Notes under the pieces: model-generated
Seen by the model: the letters and a program-made list of their open reading frames with translations, nothing else
Told to the model about the DNA's origin: nothing
Database searches by the model: none
Shown here: one piece after another, positions 24,052-35,941 of the stretch
How the letters are laid out: every line of letters starts with the position of its first letter
Position numbering within the stretch: position 1 is the stretch's first letter
Made by a program: the position numbers and the translations under genes
Assembly: GCA_009829735.1 (NCBI GenBank)
Contig: CM020618.1
Location: 25,207,122-25,271,121, forward strand
From: Pyropia yezoensis
Lineage: Eukaryota > Rhodophyta > Bangiophyceae > Bangiales > Bangiaceae
Length of the DNA stretch: 64,000 nucleotides
Direction of reading: 5' to 3'

Positions 24052-25400
24052 GTAGGAAGTCGAACACACATGGGGGTGCCATACATGCACAGTTCCATGT
24101 CATACGCTACATTGGCTTGCATTTCCCTGTAACTGCGTTGCGTTGGCTTGCAGCTATCTGCACTGTCTTGCATATTCACCAGTGTTCTACGCGCTACGCA
24201 CGTTTCGCAAGTTCTTCTGGATCTTTTTCTTGTCGAGCTGGCGTCCTCCCTTCCCTTTCCACCCCCCGCACCCCCCCGGCTTCCCTCCATCGCCTCTCCT
24301 GCTTCCCCGCACCCACGCTCTTCCTTTTCCGCGTACTCTTCGTGTTTATCACTCAGGTATGTGCGGAGGATGCTATGGGTGGTGCATGTGGGTGGATCGG
24401 CTGGACCGAGCTGCTCTGGTGATGTACGTGGGTGTGTGCGCGGGGGGCTGCTCGCGCGGTGGTACGAGAGGGCGTGTGGGAGGGTGGCAGTTGCCGTGGT
24501 GGTGGCGGTAGGAAGTCGATACACATGGGGGTGCCATACATGCACAGTTCCATGTCATGCGCTACATTGGCTTGCATTTCCCTGCAACTGCGTTGCGTTG
24601 GCTTGCAGCTATCTGCACTGTCTTGCATATTCACCAGTGTTCTACGCGCTACGCACGTTTCGCAAGTTCTTCTGGATCTTTTTCTTGTCGAGCTGGCGTC
24701 CTCCCTTCCCTTTCCACCCCCCGCACCCCCCCGGCTTCCCTCCATCGCCTCTCCTGCTTCCCCGCACCCACGCTCTTCCTTTTCCGCTTACTCCTCTTGT
24801 CCATCACTCGGGTATGTGCGAAGGTTGCCATGGGTGGTGCATGTGGGTGGATCGGCTGGACCGAGCTGCTCTGGTGATGTACATGGGTGTGTGCGCGGGG
24901 GGCTGCTCGCGCGGTCGTACGAGAGGGCGTGTGGGAGGGTGGCAGTTGCCGTGGTGGTGGCGGTAGGAAGTCGATAGACATGGGGGTGCCATACATGCAC
25001 AGTTCCATGTCATGCGCTACATTGGCTTGCATTTCCCTGCAACTGCGTTGCGTTGGCTTGCATTTACCTGCATGTTTTTGATATTCACCAGTTTTTTTCC
25101 CGCTACGTACCTTTCGCAGTTCCTTCTTAATGTGATCGTTACCGCGCTGGTGTCCTCTCTTTCCTTCCCTTCCGCCCCCGGCTTCCCGGCTCCCCTCCAC
25201 GCGATTTCACACCCCCCGGCGCCCTCTCCCTTCTCCCCTTGGTCTTTCTGTGTACCCATCAGGTATGCGCAGAGTATGCCGTGAGTGGTGGACGTGGATG
25301 GATGAGCCGGACGCAGCTGCTATGGTGATGTAGGTGGGTGCGTCAGCGGGTGGATGCGTCTGCTGTGGTACGGGAGGACATGTGGGCGGGAGGCCGAGGG
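24052..25400 (+). repeat. satellite units after the LTR fragment, last one strongly diverged
   Basis: About two typical units are followed by a copy (about 25060-25400) with many substitutions but the same layout: pyrimidine-rich tract, CCCATCAG|GTATGCG, then a diverged block matching the consensus gtggtacgagagg. The diverged copy keeps the CAG|GTATG junction. Confidence 0.85.
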
Positions 25401-25994
25401 CGTAGTTGTGTGCGTCGGGTGACGACGAGTACAGGCGGCCGCGCGTGGGAGCACCAGCAGGCGTGCGGAGTGTCTGGCGGGATCCGTTGAACGGTGTGTC
25501 TGCCCACTGTCTCAGGGACGGCGGGTGTCTGGGGCGGCGCAGACACTGCGGCGAGGCATTGACGTCGATGCGGCAAGTGGCTGTGACTGTGTCTGTCTCT
25601 GGTGTGTGTCTGTGCCTGTGTCTATTCACCTGACCAGGCAGCTCCAGGTGGCCCGCCTCTGTCATACGTGCCCAAATGCTTTGAGAAGGTGTTAAGTAAC
25701 TACTAAAGTGAACAAAAATGGATGAGCCATTCCACAAGGACCGGAATAACAGGGGCCGTCATCCGGCGTCATCCGGACTGTGCCGGATATGCAATGTAGT
25801 GGCCTATTCAACTCTACGTGTTTCACACTGCAATCTAGCTTGCATTGAGGTGTGTTACGGGATGCAATACACGTGGTGTATGGTGCATCACCCCATTCTT
25901 GCTGCCCTTCTTCGGTGCCTGAGTTGCAAGCATCTGCCTGTATCTACCTCATTTCAAGCAGGCGTTGAAACACAGGAAAACATGCAGTGAAATA
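25401..25994. other. no gene recognised
   Basis: The sequence lies between the last satellite trace and the broken end of element B. A GTGTCTGT-rich stretch occurs near 25590-25625. Base composition is closer to average after 25700. Confidence 0.5.
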
Positions 25995-25999
25995 CAGTG

Positions 26000-26994
26000 G
26001 TTCCGGTCGCCGACGCATGATGGGGCCGAGGAGAGGCGGCCGACTTGGCTTGATGCTTCTCCTTTCCGGACTTCGGGTCGCTACTTGCGCCCGCGTTGAG
26101 GGTGACCGCTACTACCGGTCCCTCGTGTTGGTCGATCTAGCCGAACTTGGCTCCCGACTTGAAGTACTTGGGCGACGAGCTCAGGTTCATCACCTGGATC
26201 CTCCACGGGACTCCGGCTTTGGAGTCCATCGTGCCAAGGGCAACATGCACTTGGTGCTTGCGAGCATGACGTGGGTAAGGGTGCACCATTCCGTTCCCCG
26301 TATAATCAGTTACAACATCAACGTGCGCCACCGAGTTGGGGGGCAACGTGACTTTACGGGCTGAACGCAGGGTAGCAGTAAACCCTTCCCTCACAGAGCA
26401 AACAGGCTTCGACTGTGAGACTGTCACAGGAGCCACAGACTTTCCCTTACCAAGGATGGGGATAGTCTCCCCATTAATCAACTTGACCCAGTACTCAGGG
26501 CCACAAATCAAAGGCACTTGTGTAACAACATAAGGGGTACCCAGAAGCAGGGGTACCGATATATTCTCAACTACACCATAGGTCACATCGACCTCATGGG
26601 TCCCCAACCTAGTTGGTAGGGTCACGGCACCAACAATGGGAAGTACCCCACCATTGATATCGATCAGATGGTCAGCTTTAGACTTCCAGCGTTGGAGCTT
26701 CATCTCCTTTGGTAATAGCGACTTGCGTATCAAGGAGGCTCCTGACCCGGTATCAAGTACGATACGGGCACAACAGGCGCGGCCGGGGGCAAGTTGCACC
26801 CGTCCAGCCACCTGGAAGTTCTCACCCGTCAGCACCGCGATGACCCGACGTGGGTTTACGTTCTTGGGGAGTCCTACCCGAGGTGGGCGGACTCCCTTAG
26901 GTCGCCGCAGTATCCGGCACGGTTGATTCGTCCTCTTGACCCACTTGGCCGAGGCTGCCGTTGTGAGCTTCGGACGACCAGCTCCAACGGTCAT
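26000..26994 (-). pseudogene. pol: pol of element B: protease, then truncated
   Basis: Its ATG overlaps the gag stop as ATGA (26991-26994), which suggests termination-reinitiation. It encodes an aspartic protease with LDTGSGASLI at about residue 80 and the later LLG motif, followed by the linker domain. An in-frame TAG near 26137 is where the long frame ends; the same frame then remains open to about 26000 with linker-like sequence. Beyond that all homology stops. No reverse transcriptase is present. Confidence 0.75.
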
Positions 26995-28932
26995 TCGTTT
27001 CCCGCCGACTTGGCGTCCGAATCTGAGGACGAAGGGGAAGACGACGAGTCCGAGGACGACGTGTCCGCCCCCTTCGCCGAGGGTGTGGCGACCGCCACCA
27101 CCGGTCGAAACCCACCCTCGCGGCGTGAACGTACTTCGTTCGTAGCCGACTTCTTTCTCGCATTCCTAACAAGTTGTTGGATGCGTTTACTCAACTTGGG
27201 GCAATCATATGCCCAGTATCCATCGGAGTTGCAGTTCCAACACCGATTGTCAGTTCCCGGAGGGGTCTTCCCAACTTGGGAAGACGAAGAGATACCCTGG
27301 GAAGCTCCCACGGCAGCCCTCTCTTTGCGGATTCGGCGTGCCTCTCTCGACTCTCTGGCCTGGCGCGCCTCCTCCCGTTCCTTGGCCAGCTCGACCTGAC
27401 GCTCCTGGCGTTGTTCCTCCCGCAACTTTCGGTAGGCCTCGCCTCTGCGGTAGGCGAACCTAGCTAACTTGGCCAGGGTCGCCCGGGCAGTGTTATGCTC
27501 CCGGGTCTCCATCCGGACTGACCAATGGAGTCCCTCCCCAACCCGACTCTTCACCACAGCTTGTGGATGAAGAAACCCACAAAGATTGTTGAGCTTACTA
27601 ACTCGCTCCGAAAAGGACAACTCGTCCTCGGTCTCTTCCTGATGGGCTTGCGTAAGCTCCTCGACTTGAGAAGCCAACGCCGCTTCATCAACCATGGCTC
27701 TCAACAACCAGTTGACGAGCTCCAAATAGGACGTCACCTCCCCAGCGCCTCCACTTGAGGAGCTGGGCATGACGGACATAAGTTCTGTCCGCAGGTCTCC
27801 CTTCGTAAACTCCTGTAGCATATAGAAAGCCATGCCTTCACTTATGGCATTGTCGTCACAGGCTTTTGTGAAACGACGTAGGAACTCAAAGACACGGAGG
27901 GGGGGAGTTCCATCCCACTCCGCTTTGTGCCCGAAAGAGTGAAGTGCATTTTTTTTTGACACGGCCCATGGCTCGGGCCTGGACAGGGCCATACGCCACC
28001 GACGTGTTGTGGAGGGCGTAGGTCTCGCAGTCAAAGATCCTCTGGTAGACCGGGTTGGCTAGCTGGATCTTGGGCGGCACCTCACGTTGAGGGAACAGCC
28101 GCTGTGGCACTGAGGCAAGTTCACCCTCAGTGCCCACAGTCTGGCGCGGAGCGCTTAGTGTAGCCGCCGGCGTTTCCGGGGGGAACTCCCCCATGAAGGC
28201 CGTACGCCACACCGAGTATGGTGTGGCTCCCTCGTTGGGAGTCACAGGTGTCGCCCCCTGTTCGGGGCGACCAGAGGTAGGCGTGAGGAGGGATTCCCCC
28301 TGCGCCTGCGGGCTCGAAAGCCCCAGTCCGGTCTGGACATTAAGGCTATCTGGCGAACTCGCCACAATCTCATTCAGAATTGTATTCGTCATCGTGACCA
28401 CCAGGTCCGGCAAAGTCTGCCGCAACACATTGGTCGCCTCCCGACGGACAGCTTCCGCGAGGAGTGGATTGACGACTCCAGTTGAGTCTCGGTCCGCCTC
28501 CGGGAGTCCACCTGAGGGGTAACCACGTTCCTCAGGGGTCTCAACCGGGGGCATGGGCGCGAGCCCATCGCCGACCAACGGAGGTCCACCGTCCTCCGAA
28601 GGCCTAGTTGGCGACGGCTCCAAGCCGAAGTTGGCTCCAACCCGAGTGGAACCCGCGGGGACAGTCCTCACCCCTTGGGACGTTCCCGTTGAGTATACCA
28701 CGCGGTGGCCAGACTTCGGCCCACCCACATCAGAAGCGTCACCCGAGCACTCTCCCGACTTAGTCGGGGTGGCCTGTTGCCCGCCCGCACATCGAGTCCT
28801 GCTGGCTTGAGGGACCTCTAGTCCCTCTGCGACCCCAGGTAAACCCACCTGTGTATCACCAGTATTCAAAGGCACTGAAGTACGTGCGTCACCCGTGTAC
28901 TCCCCGGACGACGGGGGGCCCGAACAAGCCAT
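26991..28932 (-). pseudogene. gag: gag of element B (frameshift in an A-run)
   Basis: Starts at the first ATG after the primer site (100 bases downstream) and ends Ala-Gly-Asn-Glu-stop. The N-terminal half is Gly/Pro/Ser/Thr-rich. The frame shifts in a run of nine A (27950-27959 on the plus strand as T), where the protein passes from one frame to the next without losing its pattern. The capsid-like region has FLRRFTKACDDN, matching FLRRFVKACNDN of element A. An Arg/Glu-rich coiled-coil-like stretch follows. The zinc knuckle reads C-x2-C-x4-Y-x4-C: the histidine ligand is Tyr. A serine/aspartate tail ends the protein. The run could also be an assembly error. Confidence 0.8.
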
Positions 28933-29031
28933 GTTGGCTGACGATCCGTATGACACGGTCCAAGTCCACTGTTCCTCTAAGACAGAGGGCCCCCTACACC
29001 CGGGTGCACCCGGAGGTAAAGTTTACCTCTG

Positions 29032-29049
29032 TCCCCTGCTGCTCCACCA
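29032..29049 (-). other. primer-binding site, element B
   Basis: On the minus strand TGGTGGAGCAGCAGGGGA, identical to the sites of A and C. Confidence 0.85.
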
Positions 29050-29051
29050 AA

Positions 29052-29520
29052 TGTGGCAAAAACCACTTACACACACGACACCCGAGTTGGGGCGGTGTAA
29101 AAGGGCTGCCTCCCGTGTCGGGGGAACCGAAAGAAGTGCAAGTCGCACACACTCTGTCCCTGTTGTGGGGCAAACCCCCCACTGACAAACAAAAGGATGG
29201 TGTGTGGTCCAACAGTTTCTTGGTCGGGACGGGGACGCAGGGCCAAGCCCCGCTGTCCCTCCCCTTATCCCCCCAGGGTCCCCTCAGAATCTCGCCACTC
29301 AGAATCTCCCACCTCAGCACCTGCCCACCGGGCCACACGAAAATTCAAGACGATAAATGCAGAAAACCCTCAAACCCAAGTTGGATTTACTACTAAGCTA
29401 ACTATCCCAAACTTAGGGAATATGGACCAAAATGCAGGGGAAGGAACGGATCAGGCTAGTGGCCTGCCGCCCCTTGCATGGCACGTGTTGCCCCCTTACC
29501 TGGGGGTCAATACTGCCACA
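29052..29520 (-). repeat. 5' LTR of element B
   Basis: Reads TGTGGCAGTATTG... to ...TTTTTGCCACA on the minus strand, 469 bp. It ends two bases before the primer site. A truncated copy of its 3' part lies at 23877-24051, whose end supports the CA border. Confidence 0.65.
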
Positions 29521-29611
29521 ATAGGCTTTGGACATAAGAAGTAATTTGAGTCCATGCCTCAGGCGTCACAGTTGCAGAGCCTCCACCGCCGGCATTACCG
29601 GACTCCATGGC

Positions 29612-30060
29612 TCAGGCCTGCTTATTTACTGTCTTGATGTGGGAAAGGCCGCGCAGGTGGCGATAGTAGTGGGCGTCACTCTCAAACTTGCACTTGCAGT
29701 CCACACAATAAGGGAGACGAGGAGGGCTGACCTTGTTCTTGTGCCGGCGAGAGGCGCGGTGGTCACGCCAGTTGGATTCGCCGTAACAGGTCACGTGACA
29801 GTAGCCGCACTTGAACTTGGGCTTCGCGATCCGACCACTCGGGCCACGGCTCTCCACACGAAGGGCGCGTCGTTCCACGGTTCGCGCGGTACGAGGCTTG
29901 ATCGTGCCCACTTGGTGCGGTGCCGCCTTTTCTTGGTCCGAGGCAGGGCGACGAGGAAGAGGCGGAAGAAGTAGGCGACGTCCGGCCGCCGCGTCTACTA
30001 CACGGGGGGGTTCCGAGCGGGTCCCCTCCCCGGTCTTGGTATTCTTGTTCTCTGGTTCCA
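29612..30060 (-). CDS. JAZ/U1-type double C2H2 zinc-finger protein of D2 (exon 2)
   Basis: About 150 residues. Two fingers are seen: C-x2-C-x12-H-x5-H (CGYC...HRASRRH) and C-x2-C-x12-H-x5-H (CVDC...HLRGLSH). This spacing is that of the U1/JAZ class, whose known members bind double-stranded RNA or RNA-DNA hybrids (family knowledge; not shown here). Upstream is a basic, Pro-rich region with GRRLLLPP and G-x-IKP-x-T-x-R-x-VE, both also present in the D protein. There is no in-frame ATG before the conserved part. The frame begins right after a strong acceptor (pyrimidine tract, ...AATCACCAG) with the bases TG, so an upstream exon ending in A would create ATG. The frame is undamaged although its gag-pol is gone. 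Confidence 0.7.
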
Positions 30061-30695
30061 CTGGTGATTGGGTAAGAACAGTAACGAGAAAACCACACAA
30101 GCACCCTTGCTGTGTCAGATCAACGCTTCTGCTCCTCGCGTCCCAGAGGAGACTGCCTTGATCCAGTTACGGGCACACAGCCATTGGACCGAGGGAGGCT
30201 GCTCTGAAGCGCTACGACCAGACTCGCTGTGCACTCCCTTGTTAGGGAAGGCCACTGGAGTGGGAGCTTACCAAGGCTTAGCCCGGTAGGGTCCACAGTC
30301 CAGTCACCTGCGGCCCTGTGGGGGACTGACCCGGTCCAGTTAGGTGCACGAACCTCCCGGACCGAGCAAGCCTGCACAGAGACGCGTCGCAGAGGAGTCC
30401 AACCGTCAACCCACAGGAGTTACCCGCCCCGCGGGCGCGCGATGGTGCGCCCCGTTGGAACCGAACCGACCCCCCCAACCAGCAGCACGCGGCAAGCTGG
30501 GGTGACGGGAAGAAGGGAGCCCCGTGAGGGAAGACCCCACCCCGAATAGCACGATGGCCTGGTGGTATAAGGCCAACCCAAACACAGTGGGGCCCCGCGA
30601 CAGACCGGGGAGAGGCCGGCGAGCCCGAAGGCTGCCTGACCGCGCAAAAGCGCTCGGTATCGGGGGCGCACGAACGCACGCACGCACGCAGGGTA

Positions 30696-30716
30696 GGAAA
30701 CGATCTGAAGCTACCA
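30696..30716 (-). other. primer-binding site, D2
   Basis: Reads TGGTAGCTTCAGATCGTTT on the minus strand; the D site reads TGGTAGCTACCGATTGTTC. TGGTAGC fits initiator methionine tRNAs that end GCTACCA, but pairing beyond that was not confirmed. Confidence 0.5.
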
Positions 30717-30717
30717 A

Positions 30718-31549
30718 AAGTAAGGTGAAGCGCAGCGAAACGCCGTCCGTGACCGCACACTCGTGCTCGCACGGTCCCTCGCTCGCCACCCTACGCCCAC
30801 CCTCAACGCACGCGCGGTACGACGGCGGATGACCTACTCAGTGTCGGTCGGTCGCGCGCAACACGTGCGCGCGAAGAAGACGTCCGCGAAGAAGACGGGT
30901 GCGAAGGGGATGAGCTTGACGTCGGTCGTTCTAGGGTTCTAGGATTTAAAGGTGTTTATGTCGATGGGCTTGTGTCCTCCCTCCGTTCTCCACCCTCGGT
31001 CGCAGGCACGCACGCTTTTATACCCTCTGGCACACCCCTCAGGTCGCTCACAGGGCCCTCGGCGTAGTCCCTCTTGTTTGCCATACCAGGTGGTCCGAAA
31101 ACGCAGGTCAGCACTCGTCGTGGCACACCCCCCCCTCAGAGGGGTCAATCTGAGGGGGTGGGCTACTTGCAAGATCGTTCTTGCATACTATTGGTAAGCA
31201 CGTTACACGCTCCCAAACGCTGTCCCAGAGGCTGGAAACGGGATATACGATACTATTGGTTCCCGTCGAGCTATGGCAATTCCAGCACCATTATTGGCCT
31301 TCCATAATGGGCTCTCTGGAGGGGTCCCAGGGCCACTGTAAGCCACGAATCCTGCCACGTGTCAAAGTATATTCGTGGAAGATCTTTGGGGGATTCAAGA
31401 TTCATCCGGAAGGCGTTCGAAGCTTTCGGAAGAATCTAGAATCCACAGGATGTGGTCCGAAGAAGATCACGGATCAAGTACGGATGTAGTTAGCATGACG
31501 TCAGTGGCTTGACGACCGAATTGGATCAAGTAAGGGTCTAGCCCTTACA
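30718..31549 (-). repeat. probable 5' LTR of D2
   Basis: Bounded by the TGTAAGGG start and the primer site, about 830 bp against 921 bp in D. It holds GGTATAAAA (31016-31024) and TGACGTCA (31496-31503). The right border is not sharp, because no clear CA directly precedes the primer site. Confidence 0.45.
31016..31024 (-). promoter_or_regulatory. TATA box in the D2 LTR
   Basis: GGTATAAAA on the minus strand, about 530 bases into the LTR. A start about 30 bases further gives a leader of about 150 bases without any ATG up to the candidate splice donor GTAGGT (30837-30832). Confidence 0.55.
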
Positions 31550-31949
31550 TTCCCCCTTCCCCGCCCGTCCGCCCCCCCCCGCCCCCTCCGGCCCCTACTG
31601 CGACCCCACTCCCGCCCCTCGTCACTAGAGGCCAGCGTCGGGGCCTCGGACTTGCTGTCAACACACTCCCTGGAGGACCACCACGTACCGTCCGCGAGCA
31701 GGATGGGGTAAGTGGTGGCAGGAACGCGTGGGGCGGCGCATGCAGGGGGCAGCCTTTCGGACTTACGCACGGCCGGGGTTAGGTGAAACCGGGCGGAGTG
31801 TGCCCGGAAGCGACCCGTCCCCTTCCATTCCGACATCTTCGCGGCCTCACACAATGCTGGGAGATGCGTTGTCCCGCCTGTTTTCGTGAACCAGCGCGCT
31901 GACGGAGGCGCAGGCTCGTGCTCCAACCCCCGCACCTGCCCCTGCACCT

Positions 31950-34900
31950 GACCTCGTTGTGGCCTCCTCTCCTGGCCCCATTCCCTCCCCGACTACAACC
32001 CCAGATCGAGCAGCGACCCCATCCACTATCTTTGTGACGCTTTGTGGAGGCCCCTGTGAGTGCTGCGGGGTGTACTACGGACCAGCGCGCGATGGCAAGC
32101 GCAGCAGCGGCTTCCATGGAGGTGTACTGGGCGGGGACCTTGGAGAAGCCGTTATTGTTTCAGTGGGTGACGGCCGCGTCACGAGCGATGCGCCTGGCGG
32201 AGAAGCTTGTGCTGGCCCGGCCGATGGTGCTGGTGCTGGTTCTTTCCTTTCCACTGATGGCGAGAACGACATCACGCTGGCCGCGGACAAGAGCGGCCCC
32301 GCGCGCAAGCAATTTCGCTTTGTTACTGGCATCGATCAAGCGTACGTTGCTGTTCACGAGCTGAATGACTTTGTCGTTCTGTCTTGTTCCATTGGTCGCA
32401 CACATCAGTATGATGACACAGTGTATGCGACGGTGTGTGTGTTTTTTCACTGTGCAGGCATGCCTACTGACTGGAAGGTTTTATGGTTGCTATAGTACCG
32501 GCGCCTACCTTTGTCATTCAGGCGATCATACACTATGTACCGCTGTCCGCGGCTCTTTGGTATACCCACAGGCAATTCAAGCTCTCTTTCATATGGCTGG
32601 GGCGCAAGGTTCTCAGTGTCGCAGACCCCCCTCGCGCACCTGTCCCTTCTGGAGCATGTGAAGGGGATGAAGGCAGCTCCGAGGGTCCGGCAGCAGCCAA
32701 AAAGGCCCAGGTTAGTGGTTAAGACCCGCCTGGAGGCTCATCTGCCTCCGCGTCGCCGACCTAACCTCCTCGGCGCAACGGGCTGCGTGACCAGATGGTC
32801 GCCGCGGCGGCGTTGGAGAGTGCTGCAAAGCTGGTGTGTACGTTGACGGTCGGGCTGTCCCCGTCTCCCCTCCGGAGTGGGACTGGCACGGTGCTAATGG
32901 GACTCCCTGCGCCCATATTGCGGCCCACAGCAGCTTCGTGTCTGCCGCCGCCGCCCAAGAAGCGGCAAGCGCGATGGCGCTGGCGGATGAGAGGATGGTG
33001 GGTCCCGGTCCTCCTACAAAGCGCCAAAAGAGCTCGCTGGCACCCCGCACGCTGAACACGCGCAGTAGGCGCACAAGGGCTGCTGCACCAACCGTGACCC
33101 CCGCCGCTGCTGTCGCAGCGGCAGCTAATGGCCTACTAGGTGACAGCCAAGAGTTTGAAGACGACAACGAGGAAGCCCCCGCACTGGCGCCCCCCCCGCC
33201 CCCGCCTCTGCCAATGAGGACGACGTGTTCTTCGTGCCGGTCGAGCCGCCTGCCCCGCTCCCGGAGCGCACGCGCCCGTCCCTGCCGCGGAACAGCAAGG
33301 GGAAGACCCCCCGCAGCACCATCCTCAAGCCACTCATCGAGCTTCTACGCAGCAGGCTCTTGAAGCAGATTCACGCCGACCTACTGGCGCCCAGTCGCAA
33401 CGAACTCTCGTACTTCGCGAGATCGGAGCACGCCGAGTATCTCCGGGACGTGGTAGTTTTGGCCACGAAGATGAGCCTCTCGGACGCTGAGAACCTGTTG
33501 AAGGCACCGCACAATGCGCCGCTGGTTAACAAGCCTGACAGCCCGACTCGATTGCGTCTGAAGCAGTGGATGGGTAAGACAATGAACAACGTACACTGCA
33601 GCCTACGCAAGTGCATCTTCCGCACGTGGGCGAAGGCTACTGAGTATGTTGGCTCCCCGGAGCAGGCGCAGTCCTTCTTGCGCGGCCGCAGCTACATGAA
33701 GGGTCCAGTGGGGAGGCGCGGCATTGTGGCGGCTTTCCTGGCCATCATCACCCACTGCTCGGCGGATCCTGAATAGTTCACGTTCCCTGACGTTCCAGAA
33801 GGTGGGGCGCTGCTCCGCTTGTTCTTGGCCACGCTGGCGTTCGTTTTCAGTAAGGTGCCTTGCTGGGGGGACATCACGTGGGACTTTTACTGCGCTGTGC
33901 CAGGCGCACACGGTTCCATCTACCCAACACCAGTGCGCTTTTGGCACCTTGTACTGACATTGGCGTTCTGTGGGTGCTCAGTTGTATGTTGAGCGCCTGG
34001 TGTGGTGTCCGTAATGGATGATCTGGGTGTGGTATTCATCTCGTCCGGCGATTTGTTGTGCTTCTGTACTGGCTGTCAGAATCGCATGCCCTTGGAAGCC
34101 AACTTCCTGAACCCGACCGCTGGAGGAAAGCGGGTCACTGAGGTGACACTACATGGGGGCGTGCTTGTTGCCCGTCGGGTCGTGTGGGCGTTTGAGCTGA
34201 GGCACCTCCATCTAGAGGTGGAGGAGGCTACTGAGCAGTGGAGCCATATCTTCAAGACGAACCATGTGGACGATGACAGGGCGACCATCTCGAACGCGCC
34301 GAGTGCAGTAGGCCAATCGATTCTCATTCTAGGCGCCAACGCGGATGCGTTGACAGAGGGCGAGCCTATCATTCCAGATGTGCTTCCTGAGCTGAGAGAT
34401 TAGGTTAGGAAGTGGGTAGCCGCCCGCAACGCCGCCATCTCCGCTGCTGTCGCCGACTTGGACTCAGACGAGGCTCCCGACGATGGGGACGAGGGTCCAA
34501 CCGCGGGTGCAGGCGCGGCTGGTTCCCCTGATGACGTCGAAGCGCCAGAGGGGACTAGTGGTGCTGGTGGCGACGTCGACGATGCGCAAGAAGGTGCCAG
34601 TGCTGATGCCGGTGACGACGGTACGGCGGGTGGCGGTGTTGATGCCGGCGCCGACAATGTGCAAGAGGGAGCTGGTGCCGCTGTTGGCGGCGACGGTGCG
34701 GAGGGTGCGGCGGGTAGCGGTGCTGGTGCTGGCGCCGACGATGTGCAGGAGGGAACTGGTGCCGATGTCGGCGGCGACGGTGCGGCGGGTGACGGTGCTG
34801 GTGCTGGCGCCGTCGATGTGGATGAGGGAGCTGGTGCTGACGTCAGCGGCGACGGTGCTGCGCCTGTTGATGCCGCGAGCGGCAGTGGGCAAGACGAGCG

Positions 34901-35020
34901 TAGGTCGGTCGGGGGTTGCGGGGCCGGCCGCGGCGGGAGTGGAGGTGCCGCCGGCGGTCACGACCGCGTCCGCCCGTCGCCATCGGATGGCGGCCAGCTT
35001 CGTACGGTCGAGGGTGGAGG
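31950..35020 (+). pseudogene. unrecognised gene E, 5' part, probably spliced, split by element D
   Basis: Plus-strand coding-like sequence without a recognised domain. Candidate introns seen by eye: 32408-32457 (long T-rich acceptor), 32711-32794 (CAG|GTTAGT, branch-like CTAAC), 32836-32930 (branch-like CTAAT) and 34011-34079 (GTAATG to TGTCAG). A C-run near 33188-33204 shifts the frame. Then 33205-33773 encodes a helical, basic region of about 180 residues, stopped by TAG (33774). Frame 3 continues past a TGA (33990) and a TAG (34401) into an Ala/Gly/Asp repeat region that is open to 35020. After removal of element D and one target-site copy the same frame continues at 53354. The start is not determined, and a true pseudogene and a spliced gene with assembly errors are both possible. 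Confidence 0.4.
34590..34880 (+). repeat. coding minisatellite in gene E (VQEGAGAD... repeats)
   Basis: About four imperfect copies of an 80-95 bp unit encode Gly/Ala/Asp-rich repeats with the core (D/N)VQEG-x-GADVGGDGA. This is an acidic low-complexity segment just upstream of the element D insertion. Confidence 0.7.
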
Positions 35021-35941
35021 TGTAAGGATTTGCCCCTTAAATCGCCACCCGGAACCCAGGGGATATGGACTGGGACCTCTCCTTACATGTCCGGCCCCGA
35101 TAACTCCCCCCAAGACACATGAATTCCCCACTACCCTGGGCGACACCACGCTGTATCCCCGACATTTTGCGGACGTCGGCCGACCGCACGAAAGCCGCCG
35201 TCAACGCACTGTCGGAACCCTGTCATGGACGTCGAAACTCGACAACGAGGAGCGAGTGACATCGTTGACCAACCACGGGCGGACATCCCCGTCTGTGCTG
35301 CCTGAATTTTATTCCCTGCGATGCTTGAAAGCTGGCATCAAGGACCAGTCACATGATTCACCGACACTGAGGACACCGCACATCCTCGCTGGCGGCTGAG
35401 TGCGATATGACGGGCTCGCCGGCTTTTGGATTGATTTAATTTGGCCTTGCTGGCCCTTACAGCCAGTCGGACCTTCTGGTCGATCGGCGTGTGGAGCCGG
35501 CTGGTGGGGCGCGCTGGGCGCCATCCACGGGACCCCCTTCGTTTCGGGCTAACTGGGGCTGCACTCCTTTAGTGCGCACGCCCGCCCATGCTTTGTTCTG
35601 AGATACATGCTTTGTTTTTGGACCGTTCTGTGCCTACCGGCGGTGCGATGGGGAAACGCATGCTTTGGGGCACCTCGGGTGCCCCGACGCGAGTATATAG
35701 TGCGTGGATGTCGGCGCCACCGGGGAAGACGAGAGGGAAAACCACAGACACAGACCAAAGACACTGTTTACCTTTTGCACCCTCGATCCCCACCGACGTC
35801 GCGCCCATCTCCTTCCCCAGACCCACCCCCGTCGAGACCACCGTCCTCTTCCCCGTGCCCCGCCGCCCCATTGTCTCGCAGGGCTCGCTGACACCCCCAC
35901 GAGTACGTTGAGGGCTCCCCGGTTTTAGGTGGGTCCTGACA
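35021..35941 (+). repeat. 5' LTR of element D
   Basis: 921 bp, TGTAAGGATTTG...CCTGACA, paired with 52428-53348. It contains TATATAG (35694-35700) and, near its end, a splice-donor-like GTACGT (35903). Confidence 0.92.
35694..35700 (+). promoter_or_regulatory. TATA box of the element D LTR
   Basis: TATATAG in the 5' LTR. With a start about 30 bases downstream, the leader up to the donor at 35903 holds no ATG; the nearest ATG (35708) would lie upstream of the start. Confidence 0.6.

Larger units (their letters stand above)
25995..29520 (-). mobile_element. LTR retrotransposon B (Ty3/gypsy), truncated after protease
   Basis: On the minus strand: LTR (29520-29052), primer site, gag, protease and the start of the protease-to-RT linker, then an abrupt end near 25995. 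Reverse transcriptase, RNase H, integrase and the second LTR are absent. The family is as for A and C. It lies 91 bases downstream of the stop of the D2 zinc-finger gene, so it probably inserted into element D2. Confidence 0.8.
29612..31549 (-). mobile_element. remnant of a second element D copy (D2): LTR, primer site, zinc-finger gene
   Basis: On the minus strand: an LTR-like region starting TGTAAGGGCTAGACCC at 31549 (element D starts TGTAAGGATTTGCCCC), a TATA box, a primer site TGGTAGCTTCAGATCG and a zinc-finger gene homologous to that of D. Gag and pol of D2 are missing; element B lies where they should begin. LTR similarity is limited to landmarks seen by eye. Confidence 0.55.

Noticed and set aside
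27886-27960. Programmed frameshift at the A-run in gag of element B
   Set aside because: It lies in the middle of gag rather than at the gag-pol border, and relatives A and C have no such site; indel or sequencing error is simpler.
30549-30640. tRNA-like stretch (GATGGCCTGGTGGTATAAGG)
   Set aside because: Resembles a D-arm, but no matching anticodon and T arms or acceptor stem could be formed by eye.
35588-35911. Plus-strand frame in the D LTR (107 codons, repeated at 52995-53318)
   Set aside because: It lies across the promoter, begins upstream of the TATA box, and has no recognisable features.
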